DNA of 64,000 nucleotides, from assembly GCA_946699065.1 (NCBI GenBank), contig CAMPDV010000437.1:62001-126000 (forward strand), written 5' to 3'. Origin of the DNA: Loxodes magnus. Its lineage: Eukaryota; Ciliophora; Karyorelictea; Loxodida; Loxodidae. Below, piece by piece: positions 25,232-37,307 of this stretch. Made by a program: the position numbers and the translations under genes. The notes beneath the pieces were generated by a model. It saw nothing but the letters and a program-made list of their open reading frames with translations. It was not told the DNA's origin and ran no database searches. Numbering within the stretch: position 1 is the stretch's first letter; each line of letters starts with the position of its first letter.

Positions 25232-25534
25232 TAATTAAAAAGATGGTGGGAGCTGAGATTGACCTTCTGAATCATACTTTCTGGTTTTATGGCTAGGAAC
25301 AAGTTCCTTTCCTGTCGCTGAGAAAGTCCCTGGTCAAAGTCAACCTTTGCAAGGGAACGCCTTCCTTTTGATTATCCACTCCTGGTAGGGGCTTGGCTGC
25401 CCATAGCGATGGAGCTCCCTGGCAGCTGCTTTTCGAAAGCAACAAGATATCCCCGTTATCCCATGAAGGGAGTGTTGGGGTCATTAAACTGCAAGAAGTT
25501 GCAGTCCAAAACTCTTTTAGTTTAAAATTAATTA
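25232..25534. mobile_element. GC-rich SINE-like element (unit 1, copy b)
   Basis: 303 bp between 16-bp direct repeats (25,216-25,231 and 25,535-25,550). It is the same element and orientation as at 13,703, with about eight base differences, so the two insertions are separate but recent. It sits upstream of the LRR gene at 24,196 and downstream of the one at 26,063. A 63-codon standard-code ORF on its minus strand is not shared intact with the other copy. Confidence 0.75.
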
Positions 25535-25550
25535 AAGATATATGAGTAAA

Positions 25551-26062
25551 GCATTCTAAAGTTCTTTATTAACCCAGTCATTAGTTAGGAGTTTTATTTG
25601 CTTTTATTTTTTAAGTTTTTATTTTTCAATTTGTTCATTAAATTTAAAGCAAAAAGCAATTTATTCTTGGACTATTTAGATTTTATTTAAGATAAAGCTA
25701 AGTTAAATTATCTTGTAGACGAATAAAAATAAAAAAGGATAGACTGAGAGTGTGAATCAAAATGCTAAGCTATTTATAAGTAGCATGCCAATAATTTGTT
25801 TAGTCCTTATATTAATTTTACAAAGATTTGCTTATATAAATTAGAAGGTATGCATTTACTTTTAAATGAATAATGATATGGGAATTTGATATTTAAATAA
25901 AGATTTTTACATAAATAATTTATTTAATTTTTCTCTTTAAAGTTAGCAAATAAAATGCTTTTATGTTTTAGTATGAAGGTATTAGTAAAATAGCTATTAA
26001 AGATATATCAGTTAGAATTTAAAGTTTATTAATAAGTAACTTAAGTTTGATAGCATATGGGA
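25551..26062. other. Intergenic, no gene recognised (unit 1)
   Basis: AT-rich spacer between two minus-strand LRR genes, presumably promoter of the gene at 24,196. No motif identified. Confidence 0.4.
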
Positions 26063-28209
26063 TCAAATCTTTTTACTAAGATCTACTTTCAATATAAAAT
26101 CGATTTCTTAATTGTCATCTGCTCTTTCAAAATTTCCAAAATTTATCTAAATTTATCTGAAGCTTTAAAATAGACTCTAGGCTCGCTACACACTTAACTT
26201 TATACATTTAAGCAGATCTAAATTTCTTAGCTTTTAGTAGATAGGATAAATTTACCCTAATTAGTTTTTTATTGGAAATGCCTCTTGAGAGATTTCTTAG
26301 TTATTACTCAAATTTAAACTAGATAAATTTTAGCATTTTGCTACTATTTCAACTACATCTTAATTTTCTATCTAGCAACTACTAAGACACAAATGCTTCA
26401 ATCTTGGAATACTGACTATATAATATATCCAGTTTTTATTCACAAAGTTACATCTTTAAAGCTTAAATATTTCCAAAAAAAGACAATTTTTATTTATTAA
26501 CTCTAGCATGTGATTTCTTATTTATTCTATATCTGAAAGACAGATACTCTTTAGTCTTTTACAGTTTTGGAAAATGTTTATCAAATCTTGCTCTTAAATT
26601 TAATTCATATTTAGAATGGAAATCTACTCATAGCTTTATCCTCGGTCTCCTATTTATCTAAAGAATAGGTTTTATAAATCATTAAGTTTGCTAAGACTTA
26701 GTGATTTTAAGTTAGGCACATTTTAAAGCAGCAGACTGAGATATTTATCTTCTAAATTAGTGCAGTTTGATATCTTTATTGCTTCTAGTTAGTTTAATTA
26801 CTTAGCAATAAATGCTTCGATATCTAAATCACTTTATTCTTTTTCTTCCTTTGTCTTAGTCTTGATTAAATCTAAATTGTTAATGGATAATTATTTTAGA
26901 TTAGGAGAATTATATATTAATCATCAGAAATTTGAGCTCAAGTTCTTGCAGTTTCATAAAGTCAAATTTTAAAGTTGAGAAAAAATAATCTCTGTATAGT
27001 AAAAGTAGCAATTTCTAGATTGTATCAACTATTTAATCTAAGCAACTTCTAATTATTGAGGAGGAACTTCTACTAAGTCAAGTTGGAATAAAACTAATTA
27101 TCTCAAATTAGGAGCTATTTGAAGTAAGTGTACAATGTCAAGCTCACTAAAGCAGTCACTTCTTTGTATTTTTACTGATATTAATTTACTGTTGCACTGA
27201 GACTTTAAAATTGGAAGTTAACTTTTAATTTCTTTTCTGTTTTCATTTTAAAATAGATTCGATTAAGCTACTTAATTTGTTTCCCTTTTTAATAAGTCCA
27301 TATCGAGATTCTTTAAATTAGGAGCAATTTGAAGTAAAATGCTGATAACTTCCTTCTTGAAGTTGCTTCAATTTGAAATGTTTACTTTCTCGAGATAAAT
27401 ACTTTTTAGGGATAAAAGATTTATCCTCAACTAATCTTCTTAAGATTAATCATACTATTTACTTTGCTGCTATTCTTAGTTTATGTTACATAAAGTTATT
27501 TCCTTCAAGAATGGAGAGTTTATTAGCAGCTAAAATAAGTTTATGAGATTGAAACCTTAACTTTCTTCAATTTTAACTTCAACAAGTTTTGATTACTTCT
27601 AAACAAAAAATTAAGTAAAAGCTCAAGAAGTAAAACTGATTTTCTCTAGACTAAGATAACTGACCTAGATTAACTAAAAACTAATCTGATAACTTATGAG
27701 CTTTTCCTAAGTTAATTTTTGATAGAGAGGGACAAAAGTTAATGAAAAGGTCCATTTGCTTATTTCAATTGATATTTATTTCTTTTAATAAATTTCCTTT
27801 TAGTCTTAAAAAAGAAATTAGATCCTCATAGTTTATTTCTCTACTTATTATAATCAACGTTTTTAGAGGTAATTCCAAATAGTATTCCTTTAGAAACTTG
27901 CCACTTATTTTTTTTTACGTAATATAGCTCAATAAATTCTAGGTTTGGTAGATATTAAATGAAAGATAAATTTTGGTCATCTAGATTCATGTTTAGAAGT
28001 TAAAGCTTCTTTAGATTTCTGCAGAGTGAGATATCAGGCAGAGATATTATATTAACAGGCCAGTATGATATTTGAACTTCTTACAGCTTTATTAATCTTC
28101 TATTTAACTATTTATATTGGAAACATTTGCTTAAATCCTTCTAAATCAAGCTACATAGATTTTCTGATAAACTCATTGAGTTGACACAAAATCTTATACT
28201 TCTTAGCAT
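26063..28209 (-). CDS. Large LRR protein (unit 1)
   Basis: The C-terminal two thirds are classic LRRs: APNLKNLDMDLL, APNLRQLVLFQL, SPNLKQLSINNL, VPNLKSLSLSKL, IPRLKHLCLSSC, CQNLSSLNLSNN, then NFERADDNQEIDF and TGA at 26,063-26,065. N-terminal LRRs (CRNLKKLQLLNMNL, LPNLEFIELYY) start from ATG 28,209 or 28,176. A 19-nt GT-AG segment (GTCAG...CTAG) joins the halves as LVNLEKISF. In this unit a T run at 27,908 has nine T where unit 2 has eight, so this copy is frameshifted (or carries a sequencing error); unit 2 reads through. The repeats resemble the F-box-like/LRR gene. The N-terminus ends about 110 bp from the duplication junction, so an upstream exon may be lost. Confidence 0.7.
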
Positions 28210-28316
28210 GCAATTTATTTGAAAATCCACTCTTATTAGTTTCTTAATTGATCTAATAGACAGAATTCTATTTTTTCGATTGTTATTTCACTAAATGTAT
28301 AGTCAAACTTATAGAA

Positions 28317-28989
28317 ATATTAATTTGAGCTTTTAATCTAATTTTACTTAATTTTTCTCATCTTGCCCTTGCATTACTCAAATATCATTCTCTAAACTTG
28401 CAATTTGTTCATAAACTCTGACTTTAGCTCTTCAGTCTACCATATGGGCTTCATCATCATCTTCATGATTTATCAAATCCTGACTTATTATAAACATCTC
28501 TTCCTTCTGGGAGTTTAATTCCTCTTCGAGATTTATGTTTCTAATAAGATGATGAATCAGCTGTTTCATCTATTCAGAGTCTGTTTGTTCTATTTCAGAA
28601 TTGTCTAAATCAAAGGTAATAGGATCTATATTGAATTATCGTTCTTTACCTTTACCTTTTCGTTTATTTTTTCATTATTATTTTTATCGATTCAATTGAG
28701 TGGTCTCTTTTTTCAGTTTTCAGTTTCAATGAAGATGTTGAGAGCTTGTTAACTTTTCTGTTCTTAATTTTTATTTCAGTTCTTATTTGTCCTTTGATGG
28801 AAGAGATTCCCTTTATTTTAATTTGTGGGATTTAGTATTTTTTATAAGCTCTTCTAATTTATTAGATAGTTCTGGTTATTTTTATTAAGAAGAGCATTAA
28901 GTTGAAGAAGACGTGGTAAGAATATGTGCTTCTAGTTTTCTCTCCTGTTCTGAAGAGGTGGTATAAAAACTCTTCTTGAAGTCAGCCAT
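28317..28989 (-). mobile_element. CCHC-ORF retroelement, 5' fragment (unit 2)
   Basis: Homologous to 6,203-6,869, starting MADFKKSFY at 28,989. It is cut at the duplication junction, so the zinc-knuckle end is absent. It differs from the unit 1 copy at many positions but is almost identical to that in unit 3. Confidence 0.7.
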
Positions 28990-31900
28990 TTTATTTTTAA
29001 AGGAAAAATATAAAAATAATACAAATAATACAAATAAAATAATTTAGACACAAATTAATATTTTAAAATAATTACAAAAAATTAAAGAAAATGTGTTAGT
29101 TTTAAAAAATGCTAATATAAAATTTTATATTAAAAAGATTTATTTCTATTATTTATTAAAATAGCTAAAAAAAGTAATTTAATTAAAAAAGATTTAAATT
29201 ATACTAGCAATGTGAAATGCTTTTTAGTCTAATATAATGTTTGTTAAATCAAAAATATTCAAAATATATTAATGATTTTATTTTTAGTTAAACATTTTTT
29301 TTAATATTTATTTTATCTATATTTCAATTAAATTTTATTAATATATTTCTTAAATCTTCTTTTAAATATAATAAAACAAGAAATATTCATAAATTTTAAT
29401 TAATTATTTTTTTAATTTAAATTAAAAATCTACTAAATAGTTAAAATGAGATTTGATATAAATTTCTTTAAAAATCTTAATGTTAAGAAATAATTAAATA
29501 ATAAAAAATAAATTTAAAATATAATATAAGTAAATATTCAATTTTTCTAGTTTGGATATTTTCTATTGTTGCACAATTATAATTTTAAAATTTCGACTAT
29601 TAGTTTTGGATTTAATTAATGATTAAATAATCATTCGAATAAAAAAAAATTTTATATATTTTAAGCTAAAAAACTTGAAATTTATTATTAATAAACTTCA
29701 TTCAAAAATTATAGTAATTTTAAGGAAAATATTAAATGTTGATTAGAATAAAAATGAATATATTATCTTTTTTAGTAATTAAACTAAATTACATTTTTTG
29801 TTTGTTTTTTAATTTAATTAAGTTTAAAAAAGATCTTTAGTATTTTTTAATTATAGTTTATATTATGTAATAATTTACACTTAAATTTTATATAAAATTT
29901 ATTTTTGATAGACTTTCTTCTTTACTTTATCTTTTTTACTCTTTCTTTAAATAAGCTTCAACTTATAATTATTTCAGGATTAACTTTTTAAAATCCAGTT
30001 TTAAAATTTTCTATTATAACTCTACTTTTGCTGATAAAGCTATAAACAAAGCAAAAATAAATTAGTATTTGTATATCTATATTTATATAATAAACTTAGT
30101 TTTAAAATAAATATTCTATATATTTTCTAAATTTTTAAACTTAACTTTTTTTAATTTCTATTTTTATCTAGAATTTCTAACTATTATTCCAATAACTAAA
30201 AAACAAAAAAGTTATAACTTGAAATATTATATTATTTAGGGAAAAATGAAATCATCATAGTTAGATATTATTAAATTTCATTTTATTAATTAAAATTGAA
30301 TTTATTTCTTTTAAATATTCATTTATGCAAGATATATCTTTAACTTTATCATTAAACATTACATAATTACCTGGCTATCTAAGTATACAATAACTAATTT
30401 TTTATAGATTTAAGAACTAAAAATTTCAAATAAGTTAACTTTATTTATTTGATAAGAATCTAAATAATTATAATAAAATGAAATGCTTATACATTTTAAA
30501 CAAATAAAGTGATTTTAAAAGTATTCTTTTATCTAATCTTTATTCAAATCCTTTTTTTCCCTTTTAAAATTAAATATTATATTTAAATTTTTAAGTAAAA
30601 AATACTAATATTACAAACTTTTAATTTTAATAAATATTATAAATTTTTTTCCAAAAAGACAGTAATAAAATTTAATATTCTTATTGATTTTTAATAATAA
30701 ATTTATTATTTGCATATAATTACTTTTCTTATATTTAAGTTAATTTATTAGAAAGCTTAAAACTTTTTTATTTATATCTATTATCCAAAGCCAGAATTAT
30801 CTATAAATCAATTAAATAAATTAGGTTGAAAGTTTTAAGATTTATCTAAAATATATAAATTAAAGTTTATTCTAAATATAAAGTTTTAGCTTAAATTGCT
30901 TTATGAAATAAATAAATGCTTTACTTTTAATAACTAGGGATAATCTATTAGATCTTTAAATCTTAAAGTTTTAATAGTAATATATATAATTGATTATAGT
31001 TTAACTCAGTAACAATTTAATTTTTTAAAGTTTATATCTATAAATGTCTTATCTTTAGTTTCTTTTGTGACTTTATATTCTTCATGAGATATATAAAAGT
31101 TTATGGATATTCAAATTCTTTATGTATTATTGTTCCAGTCCAGTTTATTTTCATGTATGAATTGTTAATAATTTTCGTTTATGTCTATCACTATTTATTG
31201 TAACTTCAGACTCTATAATAGATTTCTTCTTATAGAAGATTTTTCATAAAGAAATTGATAAAATAATAAAAATTATTTTCCTTAAACAAGTTTTCAAAGT
31301 GAAAATTAATTATGCTGCGATAGAAAGTAATCAAAGAGATCTTGCTCAATATATTTAAATTTTAAAGCAGTAGCTAGTTATAATTGTAAATACAACTATA
31401 TATTCTAAAGAGTAATTTTATAACTTCAAAAAGAGTTAACTAAGCTATTTACTCATAAAGCTATTATATAATAGCTTGTTTAAATGCTTCTATAATAATT
31501 ATTTATTTTAAAATTTTAGGCTTAATTAATATTATTTTGGTTTTAAATATCTATAAATATTTAAGATAAATGAAAACAAACAAATAGTTAATTTAACATT
31601 TTATTATAAGTTGGATGAAAAATAAACACTTTTAGAGATATAATTTAACTTATAAGGGTTTAAGATAATTACTCATAGTTACTACCATTTTATTTTAAGA
31701 CTTGCTCTTAAATATAAAACTCATGCAAACATATACAACAGTAGATATTTTTACTTCCACTTTTAATTCTTTTTGTATATAAATAATTATTCATTTTTGC
31801 TTTATACTTTTAAAATAAAATATTGATTAACCAAAATATCTAACTTTTATCCTTCAAATAAACAAATAAAATTACGAAAAGAGTATAATCCTTTTTGTTA

Positions 31901-32049
31901 TATTTGATAGTGATAATATATATAGGATTTACTTTATAAAAGCTAATTATAAATAAATTATTTTATAAAGTTTACTTTTCTCTTCATTTATAACCAACGT
32001 AAATCATTTATTTTATAATTTCCTTTTATTAATCACTTACTACCTAAAT
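28990..32049. other. AT-rich non-coding part of L (unit 2)
   Basis: Copy of 7,161-10,188. No gene recognised. From about 31,517 onward it carries small variants seen in neither other unit. Confidence 0.5.
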
Positions 32050-34881
32050 ATGTACGCAAATACTAGTAGTTCAAGTACCAAATGCTAAAAACCATTACCG
32101 TAAAGGAAAAAGTATCTATCAAAATCTTTGGATAATTTGAGTTAAGACTGCCTTACATTTAAAACTCAATTTGAGTAAAAAGCTGAAATTATTTAAGCAA
32201 CGGAAGAAATCTAAGCCTCATAAAATTAGGAAATTTAGTAACTATAAAAATAAGAAGAAAACATATAGGAAGCTAAATAGTAAAATAAGTAAGAAATTAG
32301 CTTTTAGAATGAATAGAAAAATAAGAAATAACAGCTAGAAATAGAAATTGCAAATCCTTCAAAAGCACAATAGAACTTTTGAAGAAATAAATATATTCTA
32401 GATTAGATAGCTTTGCATTTAGACGAAATAGAGATAGCTAACTTATAGAAAGTAAATAAATACTTTTATTGATACAACTATTACTTTTAGAGACTAGATA
32501 TAAGTAATATCTATGGGGATTAACAAAAGAATAAACAAAAAATCAAATGGTTGCTTAAGTAAATAGTCATATCTGATGTTAAAGAAATCAGACTAGATAT
32601 ATAAAGTTTTTCTCCAAGTTTTTGCTAATTTATTTAGAAAAATCTTGACTAATCTATCTAGCAGAGAAAAGAAAAAATGATAAATTCTTCTCTCATTAAA
32701 TTAGAAATAATTAAAATATTAAGTTGGTCTATTAGGAAATTAGATTTACCTAATCTATCTAATATGTAAAGTTTAGTAGAAATAAGCATATTGCATATCA
32801 AGTTAAGAGACTCAAATTTATGGTTCTTGAAAGATTTAATAAATTTAAGAGTTATTGAGTTTGATCATCTAGATATTACAGGCTAATTTTTAATGGATTA
32901 CTGTCTAAACCTTAATATAGAAGTGCTAAAATTACAGTGCTAATCTCTAAATGACAGGATAGTAATATAATATTTAAAATTAAAAGGAAAATAACTTAGA
33001 GAGATTTAAATTAAATATAATTAGCATATTGATTAGTTTTTAGATTTCTGTCCCAATCTAGTTTCAATAGACTTATAGCAAATTAGAGATTAATAGGATT
33101 AAATTATAGATAAAATAAAAAGAAACGATCTTCAAAGATTATCCATTGATATAACTAACTTCTCAAGTCAATCATTATTAGATTTATTTTCTAGGGAATA
33201 ATAATAATAATAGTAAACTAAAAGTAATTAAAGTTTAGCATTCCCTGGATTTTCAACCAGGTTTTTGCTACCATTTTTTTAGCGTGGATGGATACCACGC
33301 CATTTTTTTATGTGGATGGAACTACAGAGGATCTTCTGTCTTTTATGTGAATAGTTTTCTCTTGTAAATCCCTGTTTAGGTTATTCAGAGTCTGCTGAGT
33401 ATGCTTAACGTTCTTTATTGTTCTTTTATCTAAATTTATCTTCACTAATCGCAATTTTGTAATAAGTGTCACTTTGATTTGCAATAATAGCATTGCTTGC
33501 CTTGTTTTTTCTTGAATCTCTTCAGAAATACTTTTTTTTCAAGTTAATCGATTCTTTTGATTAAATCTATATTAATCTTTTAGTCATTCTATTTTTCTTA
33601 AACGTTTGCTTATGTAGAAACATTTTCGATAATCATATTTTGTTCTTGCTTAAAATTCGATTGAGATTATTCATATAGTTACTATTCCGTGACTAGATTA
33701 TTCTAAATCAATTATCGTCTAATTATTAGAAGCTCGTTATTTTAATCTTCGATAGTATTCATTAGTTCTCTTATTTTTTCCCCTTGGTTGTAAATTGTTT
33801 CCTAATAATTTTGTATTATTGTTTTCATTTGGTCAAGCTATATTTATATTTCGGATTATTTTTATACCTTTACTGGATTCGATTCTATTGTTCCGATTAT
33901 GATTTTTCCTTCAGAGGAGGAACTTGATTTATCTTCTTCTTGTTGTTGTCTCTGCATTTGTTTCGCAGCTTTCCTTTTTGCGTTCTTAATTTGGTTTTTG
34001 GAAAGGCGAATAGATTATTCCATTTTTATATATTTATTATTTTCTAGGGAATATACCAAACTTGATTATATTGATATTAGAAGCTAATTTACCTTCTAAA
34101 TAGAAGTGTTTAAATAAATTGTTTCTAACGTTCCTAATATTCGAAAGATAGAATGATGGCAATATTTAAACTAGTTTGACATTTAGCAATAAAGTAGTTC
34201 TTTATTAAGCTAAATTAATGTTTAGGATAAATTACTTACTAAACTAGAAGATATTTCTTTTTATGGAATAGAGGAAGAAAGTGAGTAAGTTTTAGGGTAA
34301 TTGCTTTTAAAAGCTCCTAATATAAAATGAATAGTTTTTAATAATTTCCAAGAGTATGAGGAAGAAAAGTTAGATAAGTAAAAAGTAGAAATTTACTAGT
34401 AGTAGTAATATTTAATTCCTTTTACATTTAATAAGTTAGAACATATTTCTTTAGCTGGATGTACAGTAATAAGAGATTATATTATTAACTAACTATTCTA
34501 AAAAGCTCCTAACTTAAAAAATTTGAATGTTTAAAATTTAGATCAATTAAGTAATGAAAGCTAAAATAAATAGGAATCTATTCAACAAAACTAGAGGAAA
34601 TATAGATATGAGATTCATATCAAATAACAGATTAAACTATCTGCTTTATACTATAAAACTGCTCTAATTTAAAGAAAGTTAGCATTTCAGTATGTTAATA
34701 TGCATGAAATGAATAAAATATATTAAAGGGGTAGGATTTTACTTAAACAAACAAAGTAAATGAAGCAAACAAAGCAAACAAAGCAAATGAGATAACTAAT
34801 AATAGATATTCATTGATAGAATATTTAACTTCCTTAGAAAAGGAATAAAAGATAAGTGATGTGATAAAATAAATAGTTAGT
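32050..34881 (+). pseudogene. F-box-like/LRR gene, interrupted copy (unit 2)
   Basis: Same structure as the copy at 10,189: ATG 32,050, coiled coil, F-box-like region, LRRs, split by the retroelement at 33,201, and losing the native C-terminus at 34,880. Several single-base changes here (for example TCTATGGGGATTA near 32,515) are private to this unit. Confidence 0.65.
33201..34036 (-). mobile_element. Whole CCHC-ORF retroelement (unit 2)
   Basis: The duplicated copy of the insertion at 11,340, with the same 17-bp flanking repeats (33,184-33,200; 34,037-34,053) and the same 771-nt ORF (33,253-34,023). One base differs near 33,323. It moved with the segment and is not a second insertion. Confidence 0.8.
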
Positions 34882-34900
34882 AAATAAAAAAGATTGAAAT

Positions 34901-36711
34901 TTAAACGTGGAGGTAAAACTATGATCTGCTAGAGCTTGATCTAATTCTATTAATAAGTTTGAATATCGATAGTAGAAGATATATAAAGGCTTGAAAGTAA
35001 AATCTTTAATTAAAACTCCGATTAACTTGAGGGCTTGATATAGTTCTGGAATAAAGTCTGAGCATCGAAAAGAGCCTAATTGTGGAGGCTTAAAACTAAA
35101 CCATGAATTAAAGCTGCGTTCTACTAAAGAACTTGCCTTATTTCGAAAAAAAAATTAAGTATCGAAAATAGATATTGTAAAAGAGGTTGAAAGTTAAACC
35201 TTGAGATAAAAAACAGTTTAACTTGAGTATTTGATCTGTTTTCTGAAAATAATTCTGAAAAAAGAAAATAGTTTTTTAAATAATAAGGCTTGAAAGCTAA
35301 AACATTAAGCAAAATTTCACTCTAATTAAGGGTAAGATCTAGTTCTTAAACCAAGTTTGAGTATCAAAAATAGCTGTTGAAATATGGCTTTAAAGTAAAC
35401 TTTGAGATAAAAATAAGGTATACTTGAAAATTTGATCTAGTTCTGATAATAAGTCTGAGTATAAATATCAACAAATGAAAAAAGTCTTGAAACCATGAAG
35501 TTAAACTAGTTCAGCTTAAGAACTTGATCTAGTCCATGAATCAAGTCTTAAAAAAATCTATCAATAATTAAAAAGATGGTGGGAGCTGAGATTGACCTTC
35601 TGAATCATACTTTCTGGTTTTATGGCTAGGAACAAGTTCCTTTCCTGTCGCTGAGAAAGTCCCTGGTCAAAGCCAACCTTTGCAAGGGAACACCTTCCTC
35701 TTAATTATCCACTCCTGGTAGGGGCTTGGCTGCCCATAGCGATGGAGCTCCCTGGCAGCTGCTTTTCGAAAGCAACAGGATATCCCCGTTATCCCATGAA
35801 GGGAGTGTTGGGGTCGTTAAACTGCAAGAAGTTGGAGTCCAAAAACTCTTTTAGTTTAAAATTAAATTAAAAAAATCTATCACATAAAAAGGCTTTAAAA
35901 TTAAGCATTGAAGAAAAAATATGTTCAAATTGAGGGAAAAATTAGTTTAGAAAAAAATATAAATATTGAAAATTAACAATGTATAAAAAGCTTGAAAGTT
36001 AAACCTTAAAGAAAAACTCCATTTAACTAGAATTTTAAATCAAGTTGTGAATGAAAGTCAGAATATAGAAGCTAGTCGAATATCTCAAAATTGTTGAAGT
36101 AAAAAATAGAATTATTACGAAGATCAGATTGAAAATGAAATAGTTCGTAAAGCAAGTTGAAGTATGAGAAAAGCCAAAATTTAAAAGTTTAAAATCTAAA
36201 CCTTAAATTATCCTCAGATTAACTTAAAAACTTGAATTAGTTATAAAGAAAGTCTGAGTAGAGATAAAGCCAAATTGCTTAAAGACTGAAAGTAGAACTT
36301 CGAATTTGACTCCTTTATACTTGAGAAGATGTTCTAGTTCTCAAATAAGTCTTAGTTACTATAAAGCAAAAGTACTTAAAAAATGAAAGTACAACTTATG
36401 TATAGACTCCGTTTCACTTGAGAGCTTTGGTCTAGTTTTAAAAATTAAGTAGGGATAAAGTTGTAGAACCTAAAAATTGAAAGAAGAACTTAGACTAAAA
36501 ACTCCATTTGTTTGAGAGTTTATATCCAGTTCTGAAAATCATTAGGGATAAATCTGAGAAGCGAAAATTTTAATGTTGAATTTTGAGTAAAAGCTCAATT
36601 TAGAAAGCCTTGTTCTAGTTCTCAAAATGAGTCTTATTAGGGATAAAGCTGAAGTTCCTAGAAGATTTTGAGTAAAACTTTGAATTAAAACTCCATTCTG
36701 CCCTGTCTAAA
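34901..36711. repeat. Minisatellite, ~97-bp units (unit 2)
   Basis: Copy of 13,040-14,850 with no visible change in repeat number, so the array has not expanded or contracted since the duplication. Confidence 0.8.
35564..35868. mobile_element. GC-rich SINE-like element (unit 2, copy a)
   Basis: Duplicate of 13,703-14,007, at the same place in the minisatellite and with the same 14-bp target repeats. Confidence 0.75.
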
Positions 36712-36982
36712 AATTTTCTCACTCTCATTCTTTTTATCATATTCTTACTTAAGATTTCTGAGAAATGCTTAGTAATTTCATTTGCTTGCATTTCTGCTGG
36801 AAGGAGTCTTTGGTTGTAGTTCTTTTCTTCTAAAATTTTTTTAAATAGATAAATTTTTCTCTTTTAGCAGTTCCGAGCATCTCATTCTCGTCTATTTTTT
36901 TCTCGTTCTTTTCTTCCTACATTCTAAATTTTCACAGAGCTTTTGTCTTAGTAAATGTTCTAACTTACCTACTTTTTTTCAT
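36414..36982 (-). CDS. Lysine-rich protein with minisatellite-encoded C-terminus (unit 2)
   Basis: Copy of the gene at 14,553-15,121 with the same frame change, so that change is not a local reading error. Confidence 0.4.
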
Positions 36983-37307
36983 AGGTTGTTTAGCTTTAAG
37001 ATTCTTGTCCCTTTTTTTAGTGGATTCCTCTTTATAGTTTTTCAAGCCTTTATGATAGAGATATTTTTCTTTAAAATATTTTAAAAAATTTGATTAAATT
37101 GTAAAGCTCTTTCATGCCTTTTTTAAATTTACCAAACAGTCAAGATAGGCGGCATGCAGATTGTAGATAGGTACTTGATATAAGAGACTAATATTGTAGT
37201 ATGTATGTAATGATAGATATTTGAATTTATAATGGTTAATAATAATTTTTGATGGTAACTGTTATAAATTACCTTTATAAGCTTTTTTAATCTAAATAAT
37301 AATAAAA

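Larger units (their letters stand above)
6203..28316. repeat. Tandem segmental duplication, unit 1
   Basis: Sequence from 6,203 recurs from 28,317 and from 50,177. Unit 1 matches unit 2 at an offset of 21,860-21,861 over almost its whole length with only scattered changes. Unit 1 alone carries about 265 bp of extra AT-rich sequence (about 6,897-7,160). The left boundary lies in the 13-mer ATATTAATTTGAG (6,203-6,215), which is also found at both internal junctions. Confidence 0.95.

Noticed and set aside
25293-25484. 63-codon minus-strand ORF inside the GC-rich SINE-like element.
   Set aside because: Not kept as the same ORF in the other insertion; open only because the element is GC-rich.
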